NCBI GenBank assembly: GCA_964453525.1
Contig: CAYVOV010000007.1
Location: 62,001 to 126,000 of the forward strand
DNA from: CAYVOV01 sp964453525
GTDB lineage: Bacteria; Chloroflexota; Dehalococcoidia; Dehalococcoidales; UBA2162
Direction of reading: 5' to 3'
DNA: 64,000 nt
Shown here: positions 27,346 through 35,405 of the stretch, piece after piece
Layout: every line of letters begins with the position of its first letter
Position numbering within the stretch: the first letter of the stretch is position 1
Made by a program: the position numbers and the translations under genes
Notes under the pieces: model-generated
The model's database searches: none
Told to the model about the DNA's origin: nothing
The model's input: the letters and a program-made list of their open reading frames with translations, nothing else

Positions 27346-28323
27346 CTATTCTCTCAACAAACCACCGAGGACCTGCCCGGCATGGGTGACGGATGCTTCA
27401 GCGCCCTTCTGGGCAGCCAGGCCGAGGTATTTTTTGAAATCGATAAATTTCCCCACACCGTCTATCACCATGTGCGGAACCTTGGAGTCTTTGAGAAGGA
27501 ACTCATGGAGTTCCTTCCCCAGCTCTTCCTCTATCTGCTTATACGGGACTGTCTCGGAAAGCGTGGTAATTGCTGACCTTAGTTTCTCATAGTCCTCCGT
27601 CAATTGCTTCAGGTCAGCCGTTAATGTGTCTCTTTCTGATTCCAGTGCTTTGATCCTCGAATCCAGATCAGTTATTTGAGAGCTTAGTTCGCCGGTCTCT
27701 TTATTATGCTCATTGGTTAGTTCTGCAATCTTTATTTCATAGCTTTCCTTCAACTTCTTATTATCCTCAGTCAGGGTATTTATCTGCGCTCTCAACCCGT
27801 CGATATCACCGAGTCGCTCGGCAAGTGCCGCCTGGTCAATCTTCGACGCTTTTAAATCCTCCCCCAGTACGCTGGTTAGCTGTTCCATAAACGCCTTAGA
27901 ATCAGTCTTCAACTCTTTGTATTCGCTTCCCAGAATGCCAACAACTCTTCCCATAAGCTCATCGAATTTATCGTTAGCCCGGTTGCGTTCATCTTCAAGC
28001 GTCATTATGTAGGACCTCATGTCTCCCACTTTACCACCGTACTGCTTGTTCAATACCGAATATATGGCAAAAGCGACTCTCTTTGCTACAGCCTCTCCGT
28101 AACCCCTGATATCCGCACCACTCGGGCCAAGAACCTTGTTAATCAGTTTGTTCTCACGTTCGATGCGTTTATTGTAATCACGGAGCCCTGCATCAACCAC
28201 CGGGTCCAGTCCGGCACTGCTATATAGTTGCTCGGCCAGCTGTGAATCCTCGAGACCCAACTGCTCGATAGCGGATTCTTCAACTTTCATCAACTGTCTG
28301 TCTTCACGGACTTCTCCCTTCAT
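27346..28323 (-). CDS. coiled-coil protein of unknown function
   Basis: This protein of about 325 residues is dominated by a central heptad-rich coiled coil (about 115-255; repeated L/E/K patterns such as QINTLTEDNKKLKESYEIK). An N-terminal helical part (about 20-110) contains a GYGEAVAKRVAFAIYSVL segment. A C-terminal globular tail ends in GQVLGGLLRE. Two adjacent ATGs follow the AGGAGG site, and the second (28323) has the better 6-base spacing. No transmembrane segment is seen. It may be a cytoskeletal or chromosome-organising protein. A small helical gene precedes it on the same strand but is separated by a terminator. No family is recognised. Confidence 0.75.
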   Translation of the reverse strand: MKGEVREDRQLMKVEESAIEQLGLEDSQLAEQLYSSAGLDPVVDAGLRDYNKRIERENKLINKVLGPSGADIRGYGEAVAKRVAFAIYSVLNKQYGGKVGDMRSYIMTLEDERNRANDKFDELMGRVVGILGSEYKELKTDSKAFMEQLTSVLGEDLKASKIDQAALAERLGDIDGLRAQINTLTEDNKKLKESYEIKIAELTNEHNKETGELSSQITDLDSRIKALESERDTLTADLKQLTEDYEKLRSAITTLSETVPYKQIEEELGKELHEFLLKDSKVPHMVIDGVGKFIDFKKYLGLAAQKGAEASVTHAGQVLGGLLRE

Positions 28324-28442
28324 CATCCACCTCCTGTTTTATTAAAATTACAGGTCTTTATATAGATTATATGACAACGGCTTATAGAATAACAGTAAAA
28401 TATTAAAATAAATAGACTTAAATTACAATCCCTGTAACAAAT

Positions 28443-28482
28443 AAAAAATCAGGGCTTTTTACCCGGTATTGCGTTGCCCTGA
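28443..28482 (-). terminator. Rho-independent terminator after the small helical gene
   Basis: On the minus strand the stem CAGGGC/GCCCTG (28449-28455 with 28476-28482, 7 bp) is followed by TTTTTTATTT, downstream of the gene ending at 28591. Confidence 0.65.
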
Positions 28483-28590
28483 CTTCCCTTTCCTGCTGCG
28501 GTAACACTCTTTATTCTTAGTATATCAGCAATAACTGTATGTACTTATGCGGTTTTCAACCCGGCTTATATCACAGTAACCAGCAATATG

Positions 28591-28785
28591 TTAGCCGTTG
28601 TTATTCAGCATCTCTGCAAGGTCGCTAATATTTATTTCAAGCATCTTGACGCTCGCCAGAATCCTGTCCACATTTTTATCAACAGCCTGGATACCGCCCG
28701 ACATTGCCTTTAACTGATTGGCATTTTCTTTGATGGTCGCTATTCTTTTCGCCATCTCCTGAATATCAACACCTGTTTCGGCCAC
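28591..28785 (-). CDS. small helical (coiled-coil) protein
   Basis: This is a 64-residue, all-helical, heptad-rich protein (IATIKENANQLKAMSGGIQA, VDRILASVKMLEINISDLAEM). It starts with GTG 28785, with AAGGAG 10 bases upstream; an ATG nearer to the Shine-Dalgarno is in another frame that does not give this protein. It lies 60 bp after the CoA ligase gene on the same strand and is followed by a terminator hairpin. Its size and pattern suggest a small oligomerising or partner protein. The function is unknown. Confidence 0.65.
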   Translation of the reverse strand: MAETGVDIQEMAKRIATIKENANQLKAMSGGIQAVDKNVDRILASVKMLEINISDLAEMLNNNG

Positions 28786-28844
28786 TGCTTCATCGCTCCT
28801 TTTCCAGAGTGAGCGTATATTCTTTTATTACCGCTTGAACCTTT

Positions 28845-30173
28845 TTAACGCAAGTCCTTGAATCTTTTGGCTTTTGTCTCATACCTTGGCAACGACCCGT
28901 GCTGGCAGAACTCAAGGTCATATCTAAGGTTTGTTTTAGCCCTGAGCTCCCTCGTCAGGTCTTCCCGCACGGCGTTAACTTCCGCCGCGCGTTCGGGCAG
29001 AAGCTCAACTTTCAGGGCAATGTTGTCCACATCGCCTTTTTTCGTAACTACAACCTCGTACTCATCACCAAGCTGCGACATAGCCCTGACGACCTCTTCA
29101 ATCGCCGCCGGCGCCAGGAGGACACCTTTCACCTTGGTGATATCATCAGCCCGACCGATAACGCCGCCCTGAAGGAGACGGAATGTCCGCCCGCACTCGC
29201 ATTCTTCAACCGGATTCCACTCGATCACGTCCTTGGAATCAAATCTAACGCAGGGGTGAGCCAGCCGGTCAAAGGTGGTCACCACCATGCTGCCTTTTCT
29301 GCCCGGTCCGGTTATTGTCTCCCCGGTTTCAACATCCTCTATTTCAATAAGATGGAGGGCTTCATTGATATGCAGGCCGCACTGAGCCTGGCATTCATAT
29401 CCCCAGTGACCTATCTCGGTAGCGCCGGCATGGTCGTAGACTTTAGCTCCCCAGGCTTCCTCCATCCGTTTTCTCGTTGCCGGAATACTGCCGCCCGGCT
29501 CACCGGCGACTGTTATTTTGCTTATATTCAGGTCTTTTGCCGGGTCTATACCCAGCTTGTTCCTGGCGGTATCAGCCATACCGAGAACATAAGTAGGAGT
29601 TGCCGCCAGACCGGTCGCCTTTATCTCGCGCATTTTTAGAATCCTGGCCTGGGTATCCAACACGCCGCCGGGGACAACTTCACAGCCGACCTTCTCGGCG
29701 GCATAGTGCGCTGCCCAGAAGGCTATGTATATGCTGTAGCCAAAGGGTAAGAAAAGCCGGTCCGTATCCCGAAAGCCGTGCGCGTAGAGTATATATGCCC
29801 ATGATTCCGCCGTCCATTCCCAGTCCTGCCAGGTTTCAGGGTGATAGACCGGCTGCCCGGTGGTGCCGCTCGTCTGCCGGTATTCAGTCACCTGTTCCAG
29901 GGGGACGGAGAGTATGGAGCCATAGGGATAAGGCTCCTTCCCCTGGATAGCTCTCATCATTGCCTTATCTGTTTTCGGGACTTTCCGGATATCATCGAAC
30001 GTTTTGATGTCACCGGGCTCTATACCGGCGCCGTGATACAGCTCATTATAGAAAGGGGAATTATCATAAGCCCACCTGAAAATCCTCTTGAATTTTCTCA
30101 GTTGCAGTTCTTTGAGCTTTTCCCGGGGTAACGTCTCCAAAATAGGATTCCAGTACTTATCGGTACCTACCAT
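28845..30173 (-). CDS. phenylacetate-CoA ligase-like AMP-forming enzyme (PaaK family)
   Basis: This 442-residue adenylate-forming ligase has the PaaK size and order: N-terminal RKFKRIFRWAYDNSPFYNELY, P-loop-like TSGTTGQPVYH near residues 100-110, AGEPGGS, the DHAGATEIGHWGYEC segment, FDSKDVIEWNP with Cys residues (ECECGRTF), GRADD for the hinge, and a C-terminal ~95-residue domain. It activates a carboxylic acid to acyl-CoA with ATP. Aryl acetates are typical substrates, but the substrate here is unknown. AGGAG precedes ATG 30173. It lies downstream of a MerR regulator and near a CoA-transferase and glycolate-oxidase-like pair, which suggests an acid catabolism cluster. Confidence 0.92.
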   Translation of the reverse strand: MVGTDKYWNPILETLPREKLKELQLRKFKRIFRWAYDNSPFYNELYHGAGIEPGDIKTFDDIRKVPKTDKAMMRAIQGKEPYPYGSILSVPLEQVTEYRQTSGTTGQPVYHPETWQDWEWTAESWAYILYAHGFRDTDRLFLPFGYSIYIAFWAAHYAAEKVGCEVVPGGVLDTQARILKMREIKATGLAATPTYVLGMADTARNKLGIDPAKDLNISKITVAGEPGGSIPATRKRMEEAWGAKVYDHAGATEIGHWGYECQAQCGLHINEALHLIEIEDVETGETITGPGRKGSMVVTTFDRLAHPCVRFDSKDVIEWNPVEECECGRTFRLLQGGVIGRADDITKVKGVLLAPAAIEEVVRAMSQLGDEYEVVVTKKGDVDNIALKVELLPERAAEVNAVREDLTRELRAKTNLRYDLEFCQHGSLPRYETKAKRFKDLR

Positions 30174-30425
30174 ACGGTTTCTCCTGTTATACCACGTTTT
30201 AGCCGATAATAATGGGAGCCGGCTAATCCAGACTCGCCCAGCTCCTTATTCTAATTTTCAGAGGACAATCATACAACAATGCTGCCGGACCGGTAATAAA
30301 CCCCACTCCGCAGGCGGGGTATTGACCCGCCTTTGGCCAAGGGGTTGTTGCACCCTCTTAGAACCCCATCGAGCGGCTCCTCACAGCAAGCTGCGTGGTC
30401 TATAACTGTAATTAAATTAAAAGAA

Positions 30426-30824
30426 CTATTCTGTCTTTATACTTTCCGCTTTCAATTCTTTACGAAGCTCACAATTCAGACAGACCTCCTCGTTGCCACT
30501 CACCTGGCAATAGGTACCTTCTTCTCTCCAGCAGGGTTTTGAGCATTCGGCAAGGACAGAACGGTGAGCACAGGCCGGACAGTCTTCAGTCTGCCAGCAG
30601 GGATAAAATCTGAGGTGATGACGCACCGCGGGCAGGTTCAGATCTTCGTCGATTAACCTTTTAATAAACCGCAGTCGTTTCAGGTCATCGTCGGAATAAT
30701 ACCGTCTGCCACTTCTCCTCAGCGGCTTAATGACCCCCGACCGTTCCCATACCCGGATGGTTTCAGGATGTACGTCAAGCAGCTCAGCAACGATTCCTAT
30801 CGGAAATAAGGGCTGGTTAAGCAT
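30426..30824 (-). CDS. MerR family regulator with Cys-rich C-terminal tail
   Basis: This 132-residue regulator has an N-terminal MerR winged helix (FPIGIVAELLDVHPETIRVW, then RRSGRRYYSDDDLKRL; HspR-like) followed by a short helix and a tail with eight Cys in CWQTEDCPAC, CSKPC, YC and CLNC. The tail could bind zinc or an Fe-S cluster and act as a redox or oxygen sensor. A longer frame beginning at TTG 30872 is rejected because that TTG is the -35 element of a consensus promoter, so ATG 30824 is used. It probably controls the neighbouring CoA ligase or oxidoreductase genes. Confidence 0.88.
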   Translation of the reverse strand: MLNQPLFPIGIVAELLDVHPETIRVWERSGVIKPLRRSGRRYYSDDDLKRLRFIKRLIDEDLNLPAVRHHLRFYPCWQTEDCPACAHRSVLAECSKPCWREEGTYCQVSGNEEVCLNCELRKELKAESIKTE

Positions 30825-30843
30825 AATAAAAGTCCCATTTCCC

Positions 30844-30872
30844 ATTCTAGGTTGATACCGGATTGTTGTCAA
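30844..30872 (-). promoter_or_regulatory. promoter of the MerR-type regulator gene
   Basis: The minus strand has TTGACA (30867-30872), a 17-bp spacer and TAGAAT (30844-30849), 19 bases before ATG 30824. The leader would be about 13 nt with at most a weak GGGA site. The spacer is 17 bp, not the 19-20 bp typical of MerR-activated promoters, so it need not be activated by a MerR protein. Confidence 0.75.
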
Positions 30873-30898
30873 TCAGCGGGGAAAATAGAGCGCAGGGA

Positions 30899-32074
30899 CT
30901 AGATAGCCTTACTGACAATCTCGGCGATATCATAAACCCCGATATTCAACCCGTATTCCTTAACCGCATCCTTGAAGTTTTTCTCACACCAGGCGCAGCT
31001 TGTAACCAGTGCCACTGCACCCGTAGCCTCCGCCTCCTTCAATCTTTCGTTAGCCGTCCACATGGCATATTCAGGATTCGACTGGCTAACACCGGCACCG
31101 GCACCGCAGCACCAGGAGTCTTCTCTTGTACGCAGCATCTCCACAAGCTCAATTCCGGGAATACTGTTCAAAACTTCCCGTGGAGGGTCATAAACACCAT
31201 TTTCCGCCAGATGCCTCCCCAGATGGCAGGGGTCATGATAGGTAACCTTCATCGGTACTTCTTTCGTAAGCTTGATTTTGCCCTCTTTTATTAGCTGGTC
31301 GAGATACTCCACAATATGCAGCGCCTCGAATTTCATTTCAGTATTTATCTGGGGATAGAGCATCTTGAAGGTAGCATAGCCGTCGGAGCACGAGGTTATC
31401 ACTTTGCTTACACCAATGGAATTGAAAGTCTCAATACAGTGTTCGGCATATTTTGTGAACTCTCCCAGGTAGCCAATTTCGTATGAGCGGCCGCCGCAAC
31501 AAGCCTCTTCTTTTCCCATAATACCTACATCAACTCCGGCTGCCTTCATTATGCTTATCACACTTCTGGGTACTTCCCGCAGCTCCGGCTCGAAAGACAG
31601 CATACACCCGGCATGATAGAGGACATCAACCGTTTCTTTACTGGCATCCTTCACATCTAGGCCTTCAGCCCAGTCGCCACGTTCGGACTTGGGTTTACCG
31701 AAGACGTTATCCTCTCTCCTCAGGCTTTCAAACATGACCATATAAGCGGGGTTAAGGTATCCCTGAGTTACCGCTTCAGTACGTAAAGCCTGGACAATAT
31801 CAAAAATATGCTGTCGGTGATAAACACCACACTGCTGCTCGCAGGAAAGGCACCCGGTACAGGCATATATCCTGTCTCTTATATCATCATCTTCAAGCGA
31901 CAGTATTCCCTCGGAAACAGCCCTGGCAATGAAAACCTGCCCCGATGGAAAATAAGATTCAAGCTGAAACCTTTCACCGGCAGGACAGGAAGGGACGAAT
32001 ATCCTGAGGACGTCCTTACAGGTGCCACAACGGGAGCACCCGTAGAGAAATTCTTTCACGTCATTAAGGGTCAT
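30899..32074 (-). CDS. (Fe-S)-binding oxidoreductase subunit, GlcF/HdrD-like
   Basis: This is a protein of about 391 residues. Two [4Fe-4S] motifs lie near the N-terminus (CSRCGTCKD and CTGCLSCEQQC), followed by two CCG-type domains with CCGGRS and CCGAGAG, each preceded by HAGC or HDPCHLGRH segments. This is the layout of GlcF, LutA and HdrD-like electron-transfer subunits. AAGGAGG sits 6 bases before ATG 32074; a longer frame would overlap the upstream gene and lacks such a site. It is the second gene after a FAD oxidase, so the two form a glycolate/lactate-dehydrogenase-like complex that passes electrons to an unknown acceptor. Confidence 0.92.
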   Translation of the reverse strand: MTLNDVKEFLYGCSRCGTCKDVLRIFVPSCPAGERFQLESYFPSGQVFIARAVSEGILSLEDDDIRDRIYACTGCLSCEQQCGVYHRQHIFDIVQALRTEAVTQGYLNPAYMVMFESLRREDNVFGKPKSERGDWAEGLDVKDASKETVDVLYHAGCMLSFEPELREVPRSVISIMKAAGVDVGIMGKEEACCGGRSYEIGYLGEFTKYAEHCIETFNSIGVSKVITSCSDGYATFKMLYPQINTEMKFEALHIVEYLDQLIKEGKIKLTKEVPMKVTYHDPCHLGRHLAENGVYDPPREVLNSIPGIELVEMLRTREDSWCCGAGAGVSQSNPEYAMWTANERLKEAEATGAVALVTSCAWCEKNFKDAVKEYGLNIGVYDIAEIVSKAI

Positions 32075-32106
32075 TATTTCCTCCTTTATATTATGTACGT
32101 AAACAG

Positions 32107-33552
32107 CTACTCCTCTGGAGCGCCCCACCTGCCCGGATTAAATATGTTATTCGGATCCAGTAAATTCTTTATTTTCCGATGAAATTCAACCCACTCAGGA
32201 CCGGCCCGTTCCTCTATCTTCCTTACCGCCCAGAACGGTGTCTTATAGGGGACATAACCCATATCGAGGACCATCTCGAGCTGTTCATCGCAGCATTTCA
32301 TGATTCTCTCCACTACTTCGGGATTTCCTCTATCATGGGGAATCATCCACCTCAAGCCAACGAAGTGTCCCTCGTTCATTACCCTTGTATAGCAGCTCCG
32401 GGTGAGGTCGTATTTATCCTGTAGTTCGCAACCTTTTCTGGCAGTCTCCAGCCAGGTACTCATCGGCCCGTAGCATCCTACCCAGAAAAGTCCGCCTCCT
32501 CCGCTCAGCACCGGCAAGGCCTGCATAGGAAAACCGGCCCTATTGCTGGGCATAGGTTCAGGTATAATTATGTTGTCATCTTTACATGCTTTGCCGACCA
32601 CCTCTTCAATAACTTTTAGCTTTGCTTTAAGTTCCTCTTCGGTATTGCCTGAAATATCGGCACTAACCGTAAATTCGGGTTCGTCCGGACCGACTTTTAC
32701 CGCAGGATAGAGAGAAACTTTCTCATGTTCCATAGCTCTCACTGAGACTTTGCCCAGTGCAAATGAAGTGCCGATCAGGTCATCGGGAACTCTGGTCCGT
32801 GATATAAGTTTCAGCAGCTTGTAGGCACCATCCATATCCTTGGTCTGAAAGTGCAGTCCCGCCGAGTGTTTTATATTTGGCCAGAGGTTTACCGCCATCT
32901 TGGTGATAATGCCGGTAGTACCCTGCCATCCCATGAAAAGTCCGGTAAGTTCCGGCATCGGAGCAACCGCCTGCCAGATACCGCTTATTGCGCAGGAACC
33001 GATTTTAATGAGTTCTCCGGTTGCCAGCAGTACCTCCAGCCCGCAGACCCAGTGTGAAGCCGCTCCGTACCTGAAAGACACGTTATCCAGTCCCTGTAGG
33101 AGCGAGTTCGTCACCACGCCTGTGGAGGGAGGCGAGAAAGCGTAAGTATACATCAGGTCAGGGTGATTGTTATCAAGGTAGGCTTTTATAGTTCCGAATG
33201 TAACGCCGGGCTCGACCAGAGCATACATATCCGTCTCATTAACCTCTAATATCCGGTCCATCCTTTTGAGGTCAATAATTATCCCTCCTTTTAGAGGAAT
33301 AGCCACCCCACCGATATTGCCTCCGGCAACATAGGGAGTGACCGGTATTTTTTCTCTATTGGCAACGCCGACAATCGCCTTCAACTCCTCCAGGTCGTTC
33401 GGCAGGACCACGATATCAGGCCAGCTTGGTTCAGCTGGAGTCATATCCTGAGAGTAAATATACAGGTCAGCCTGATTCGTGGAGATATATTCACTACCTA
33501 CGATTTTTTCCAGTTCTTCGACTATTTTACCTTTCACAGCCGTTTCCAACAT
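32107..33552 (-). CDS. FAD-binding oxidase, GlcD/VAO-type
   Basis: This 481-residue flavoprotein has an N-terminal PCMH-type FAD domain (VVLPNDLEELKAIVGVANREKIPVTP, then GGNIGGVAIPLKGGIIIDLKRMD and EPGVTFG) and a C-terminal cap ending in the family-typical LLDPNNIFNPGRW. The GGNIGG segment lacks the His used for covalent FAD attachment in some members. It is predicted to oxidise a 2-hydroxy acid or related alcohol. AGGGGTG lies upstream of ATG 33552. Its Fe-S partner follows 32 bp downstream. CoA-transferase genes precede it on the same strand. Confidence 0.92.
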   Translation of the reverse strand: MLETAVKGKIVEELEKIVGSEYISTNQADLYIYSQDMTPAEPSWPDIVVLPNDLEELKAIVGVANREKIPVTPYVAGGNIGGVAIPLKGGIIIDLKRMDRILEVNETDMYALVEPGVTFGTIKAYLDNNHPDLMYTYAFSPPSTGVVTNSLLQGLDNVSFRYGAASHWVCGLEVLLATGELIKIGSCAISGIWQAVAPMPELTGLFMGWQGTTGIITKMAVNLWPNIKHSAGLHFQTKDMDGAYKLLKLISRTRVPDDLIGTSFALGKVSVRAMEHEKVSLYPAVKVGPDEPEFTVSADISGNTEEELKAKLKVIEEVVGKACKDDNIIIPEPMPSNRAGFPMQALPVLSGGGGLFWVGCYGPMSTWLETARKGCELQDKYDLTRSCYTRVMNEGHFVGLRWMIPHDRGNPEVVERIMKCCDEQLEMVLDMGYVPYKTPFWAVRKIEERAGPEWVEFHRKIKNLLDPNNIFNPGRWGAPEE

Positions 33553-33710
33553 TCATCACACCCCTTTCATCTGACCCGCAACGAATCAGATTAAATACTT
33601 TTTATCTGCCGCGTTTAAACATCGAATGCAATCAGGCATAAACGAATACCCGTTATTACAGGGGATGTCTTTAATTTACCCGGTTTAACTCATCTCCCCA
33701 ACCTATCTCT

Positions 33711-34376
33711 TTAAAACTCAATAGGCTTTAAATCTTCAGCTATTTTAAGTGTTGGCTCTGTCAATTCCTGGACCTCTTCCGCTGTCCAGCCAGGGGCTGT
33801 CTCCCTCAGTAACAGGCCGTCAGGAGTTACCTCGATTACGGCGATATCGGTTATTACTAGGTTAACACGGCGAGGAGCAGTAAGATAATAAGTGCATTCT
33901 TTAAGAACCTTCGGTTCGTTATTTTTTGTGGTGTGAGTCATCACAACAACCAGCCGCGATGCCCCGAAAGCCAGGTCCATCGCTCCGCCGATATTGCCCG
34001 GCTCCCTGCCCGGAATCAGCCAGTTAGCGAGGTCTCCTTTCTCGGAAACCTGCAAACCGCCGAGGACACACATATCAATGTGCCTGCCTCTAATCATTGA
34101 AAATGACTCGGCGTGGTCAAAGAAGGACATTCCAAGCGTGGGAACTACAAACTGACCGGAGGCGTTTATCAGGTGAAAGTCCTGCTCCTCTTCGGTAGCG
34201 GCAACACGGCCATAGCCGAGACAGCCGTTCTCACTGTGGAAGACAACCTCCTTGCCTTCAGGGATATAATTGGTGGCGAGCGTGGGAATGCCAAAACCGA
34301 GATTGACTATCATGCCGTCCTCGAACTCTCTGGCTACCCTGAGTGCCATTGTTTGCTCATCAAGTCGTTCTTTCAC
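33711..34376 (-). CDS. CoA-transferase subunit B (3-oxoacid CoA-transferase type)
   Basis: This 221-residue family I CoA-transferase beta subunit has VNLGFGIPTLATNYIP near the N-terminus, the catalytic Glu in HSENGCLGYG (about 48-57), GGLQVSEKGDLANW, and the C-terminal VTPDGLLLRETAPGWTAEEV pattern. It transfers CoA between a short acyl-CoA and a carboxylate. The start is GTG 34376, which directly follows the TAG stop of subunit A, with GGAGGT inside the end of subunit A. The two subunits are therefore coupled and expected to be made in equal amounts. Confidence 0.95.
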   Translation of the reverse strand: MKERLDEQTMALRVAREFEDGMIVNLGFGIPTLATNYIPEGKEVVFHSENGCLGYGRVAATEEEQDFHLINASGQFVVPTLGMSFFDHAESFSMIRGRHIDMCVLGGLQVSEKGDLANWLIPGREPGNIGGAMDLAFGASRLVVVMTHTTKNNEPKVLKECTYYLTAPRRVNLVITDIAVIEVTPDGLLLRETAPGWTAEEVQELTEPTLKIAEDLKPIEF

Positions 34377-35123
34377 CTAGACCACCTCCGTACTGGACTG
34401 ACGGGATACCACCCGGTCAACATAAATGCTATGAGTGGCAATTTCTTCGGGACCCAGTTCGCCGAGTTCCACTATCTCATCAATCTCGGCTATGGTAACC
34501 GTGGCAGCACCGGCCATTGCGCCATTAAAGTTACGTGACGTTCCCTGATATACCAGATTGCCCCGCCGGTCACCTTTATGAGCCCGTATCAAGGCAAAGT
34601 CCGCCGGTATGGCGTATTCGAGGAGGTATTCTTTACCGTTTATTTCTCTCTTTTCCTTACCTTTTTCGATTATCGTGCCGACTCCGGTGGGGGTGTAAAA
34701 AGCCGGTATTCCGGCCTTATTTGCCCTGATTCTCTCAGCAAGCGTCCCCTGGGGAACGAGTTCAACCTCCAGCGTGCCGGCACGGAGCCTGTCGTTTAAA
34801 GGGGCGCTCATGCCGGGTGGAGGGGTACCGGGAAAAGCACAGATTGCCTTTATCACCTGGTCATTCTGAATCAGAAGTCCCCCATCGTCATAGTTCGGTG
34901 GCATCCTCCTTCTCGGCGCTCCCGGTGGCGGTGGAGTCTCAGCCCGGCCTCGCCCCGGCGTATTCGCCACCAGGGTCAGGTTCTTGGCACCCTGCCTGAC
35001 AAGCGCCCGGATAAGGTAGCTGGGACAGCCGTTGGCCGGCCCGAAGCCACCGATGAGGATAATAGCACCATCAAAAATATCGGCAACCGCCTCATCAAAG
35101 CTTTCGATTATTTTGTTTATCAC
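34377..35123 (-). CDS. CoA-transferase subunit A
   Basis: This 248-residue family I CoA-transferase alpha subunit has the oxyanion/glycine loop ILIGGFGPANGCPSYLI, the FYTPTGVGT segment with downstream GKEYLLEYAIPADFALIRAHKGDRRGN, and a C-terminal TVTIAEIDEIV strand. An unusual Pro/Arg-rich segment (about 62-75, containing ETPPPPGAPRRR) lies before the DDGGLL motif and is not typical of ScoA/AtoD. The start is GTG 35123 with AAGGAGG. It leads an operon with subunit B, the FAD oxidase and the Fe-S subunit. Confidence 0.93.
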   Translation of the reverse strand: MINKIIESFDEAVADIFDGAIILIGGFGPANGCPSYLIRALVRQGAKNLTLVANTPGRGRAETPPPPGAPRRRMPPNYDDGGLLIQNDQVIKAICAFPGTPPPGMSAPLNDRLRAGTLEVELVPQGTLAERIRANKAGIPAFYTPTGVGTIIEKGKEKREINGKEYLLEYAIPADFALIRAHKGDRRGNLVYQGTSRNFNGAMAGAATVTIAEIDEIVELGELGPEEIATHSIYVDRVVSRQSSTEVV

Positions 35124-35153
35124 TGCTCCTCCTTAATTTTGTTTTCCTGATAA

Positions 35154-35182
35154 TAAATAGGTATTATTGAGACGGTCTGCAA
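35154..35182 (-). promoter_or_regulatory. possible promoter of the CoA-transferase operon
   Basis: On the minus strand TTGCAG (35177-35182), a 17-bp spacer and TATTTA (35154-35159) lie 31 bp before GTG 35123. The match is modest, but the terminator upstream at 35327-35361 means a promoter is needed here. Confidence 0.4.
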
Positions 35183-35324
35183 ATTCTTCCCAATCTGCCA
35201 GTTGCAGGCAGGATTTTCCCGATAATACGGACAAAACACTCTGTTATCAAACTCCACCAGGAGTCTTTTCTTGTTAAGGAGAACTTCGATATACGCAGAT
35301 AAGCCGTATATTCACAACATTTTT

Positions 35325-35361
35325 AAAAAGGGGCTGGAGTGTTTTTATTTCCAGCCCCTTT
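35325..35361 (-). terminator. Rho-independent terminator of the solute-binding protein gene
   Basis: A 12-bp perfect stem AAAGGGGCTGGA/TCCAGCCCCTTT (35327-35338 with 35350-35361, 11-base loop) is followed on the minus strand by TTTTTAAAAA. It separates the solute-binding protein gene from the CoA-transferase operon. Confidence 0.85.
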
Positions 35362-35405
35362 CAATACAATATCTATCCGGTTATCCTGAAAGATGCTGTA
35401 CTACC

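Noticed and set aside
28899..29639. 246-codon open frame on the plus strand
   Set aside because: It is antisense to the PaaK-like gene and has no domain or good start site.
30825..30872. TTG 30872 as start of the MerR regulator
   Set aside because: That TTG is part of a TTGACA -35 element with a 17-bp spacer to TAGAAT, so the coding start must be downstream.
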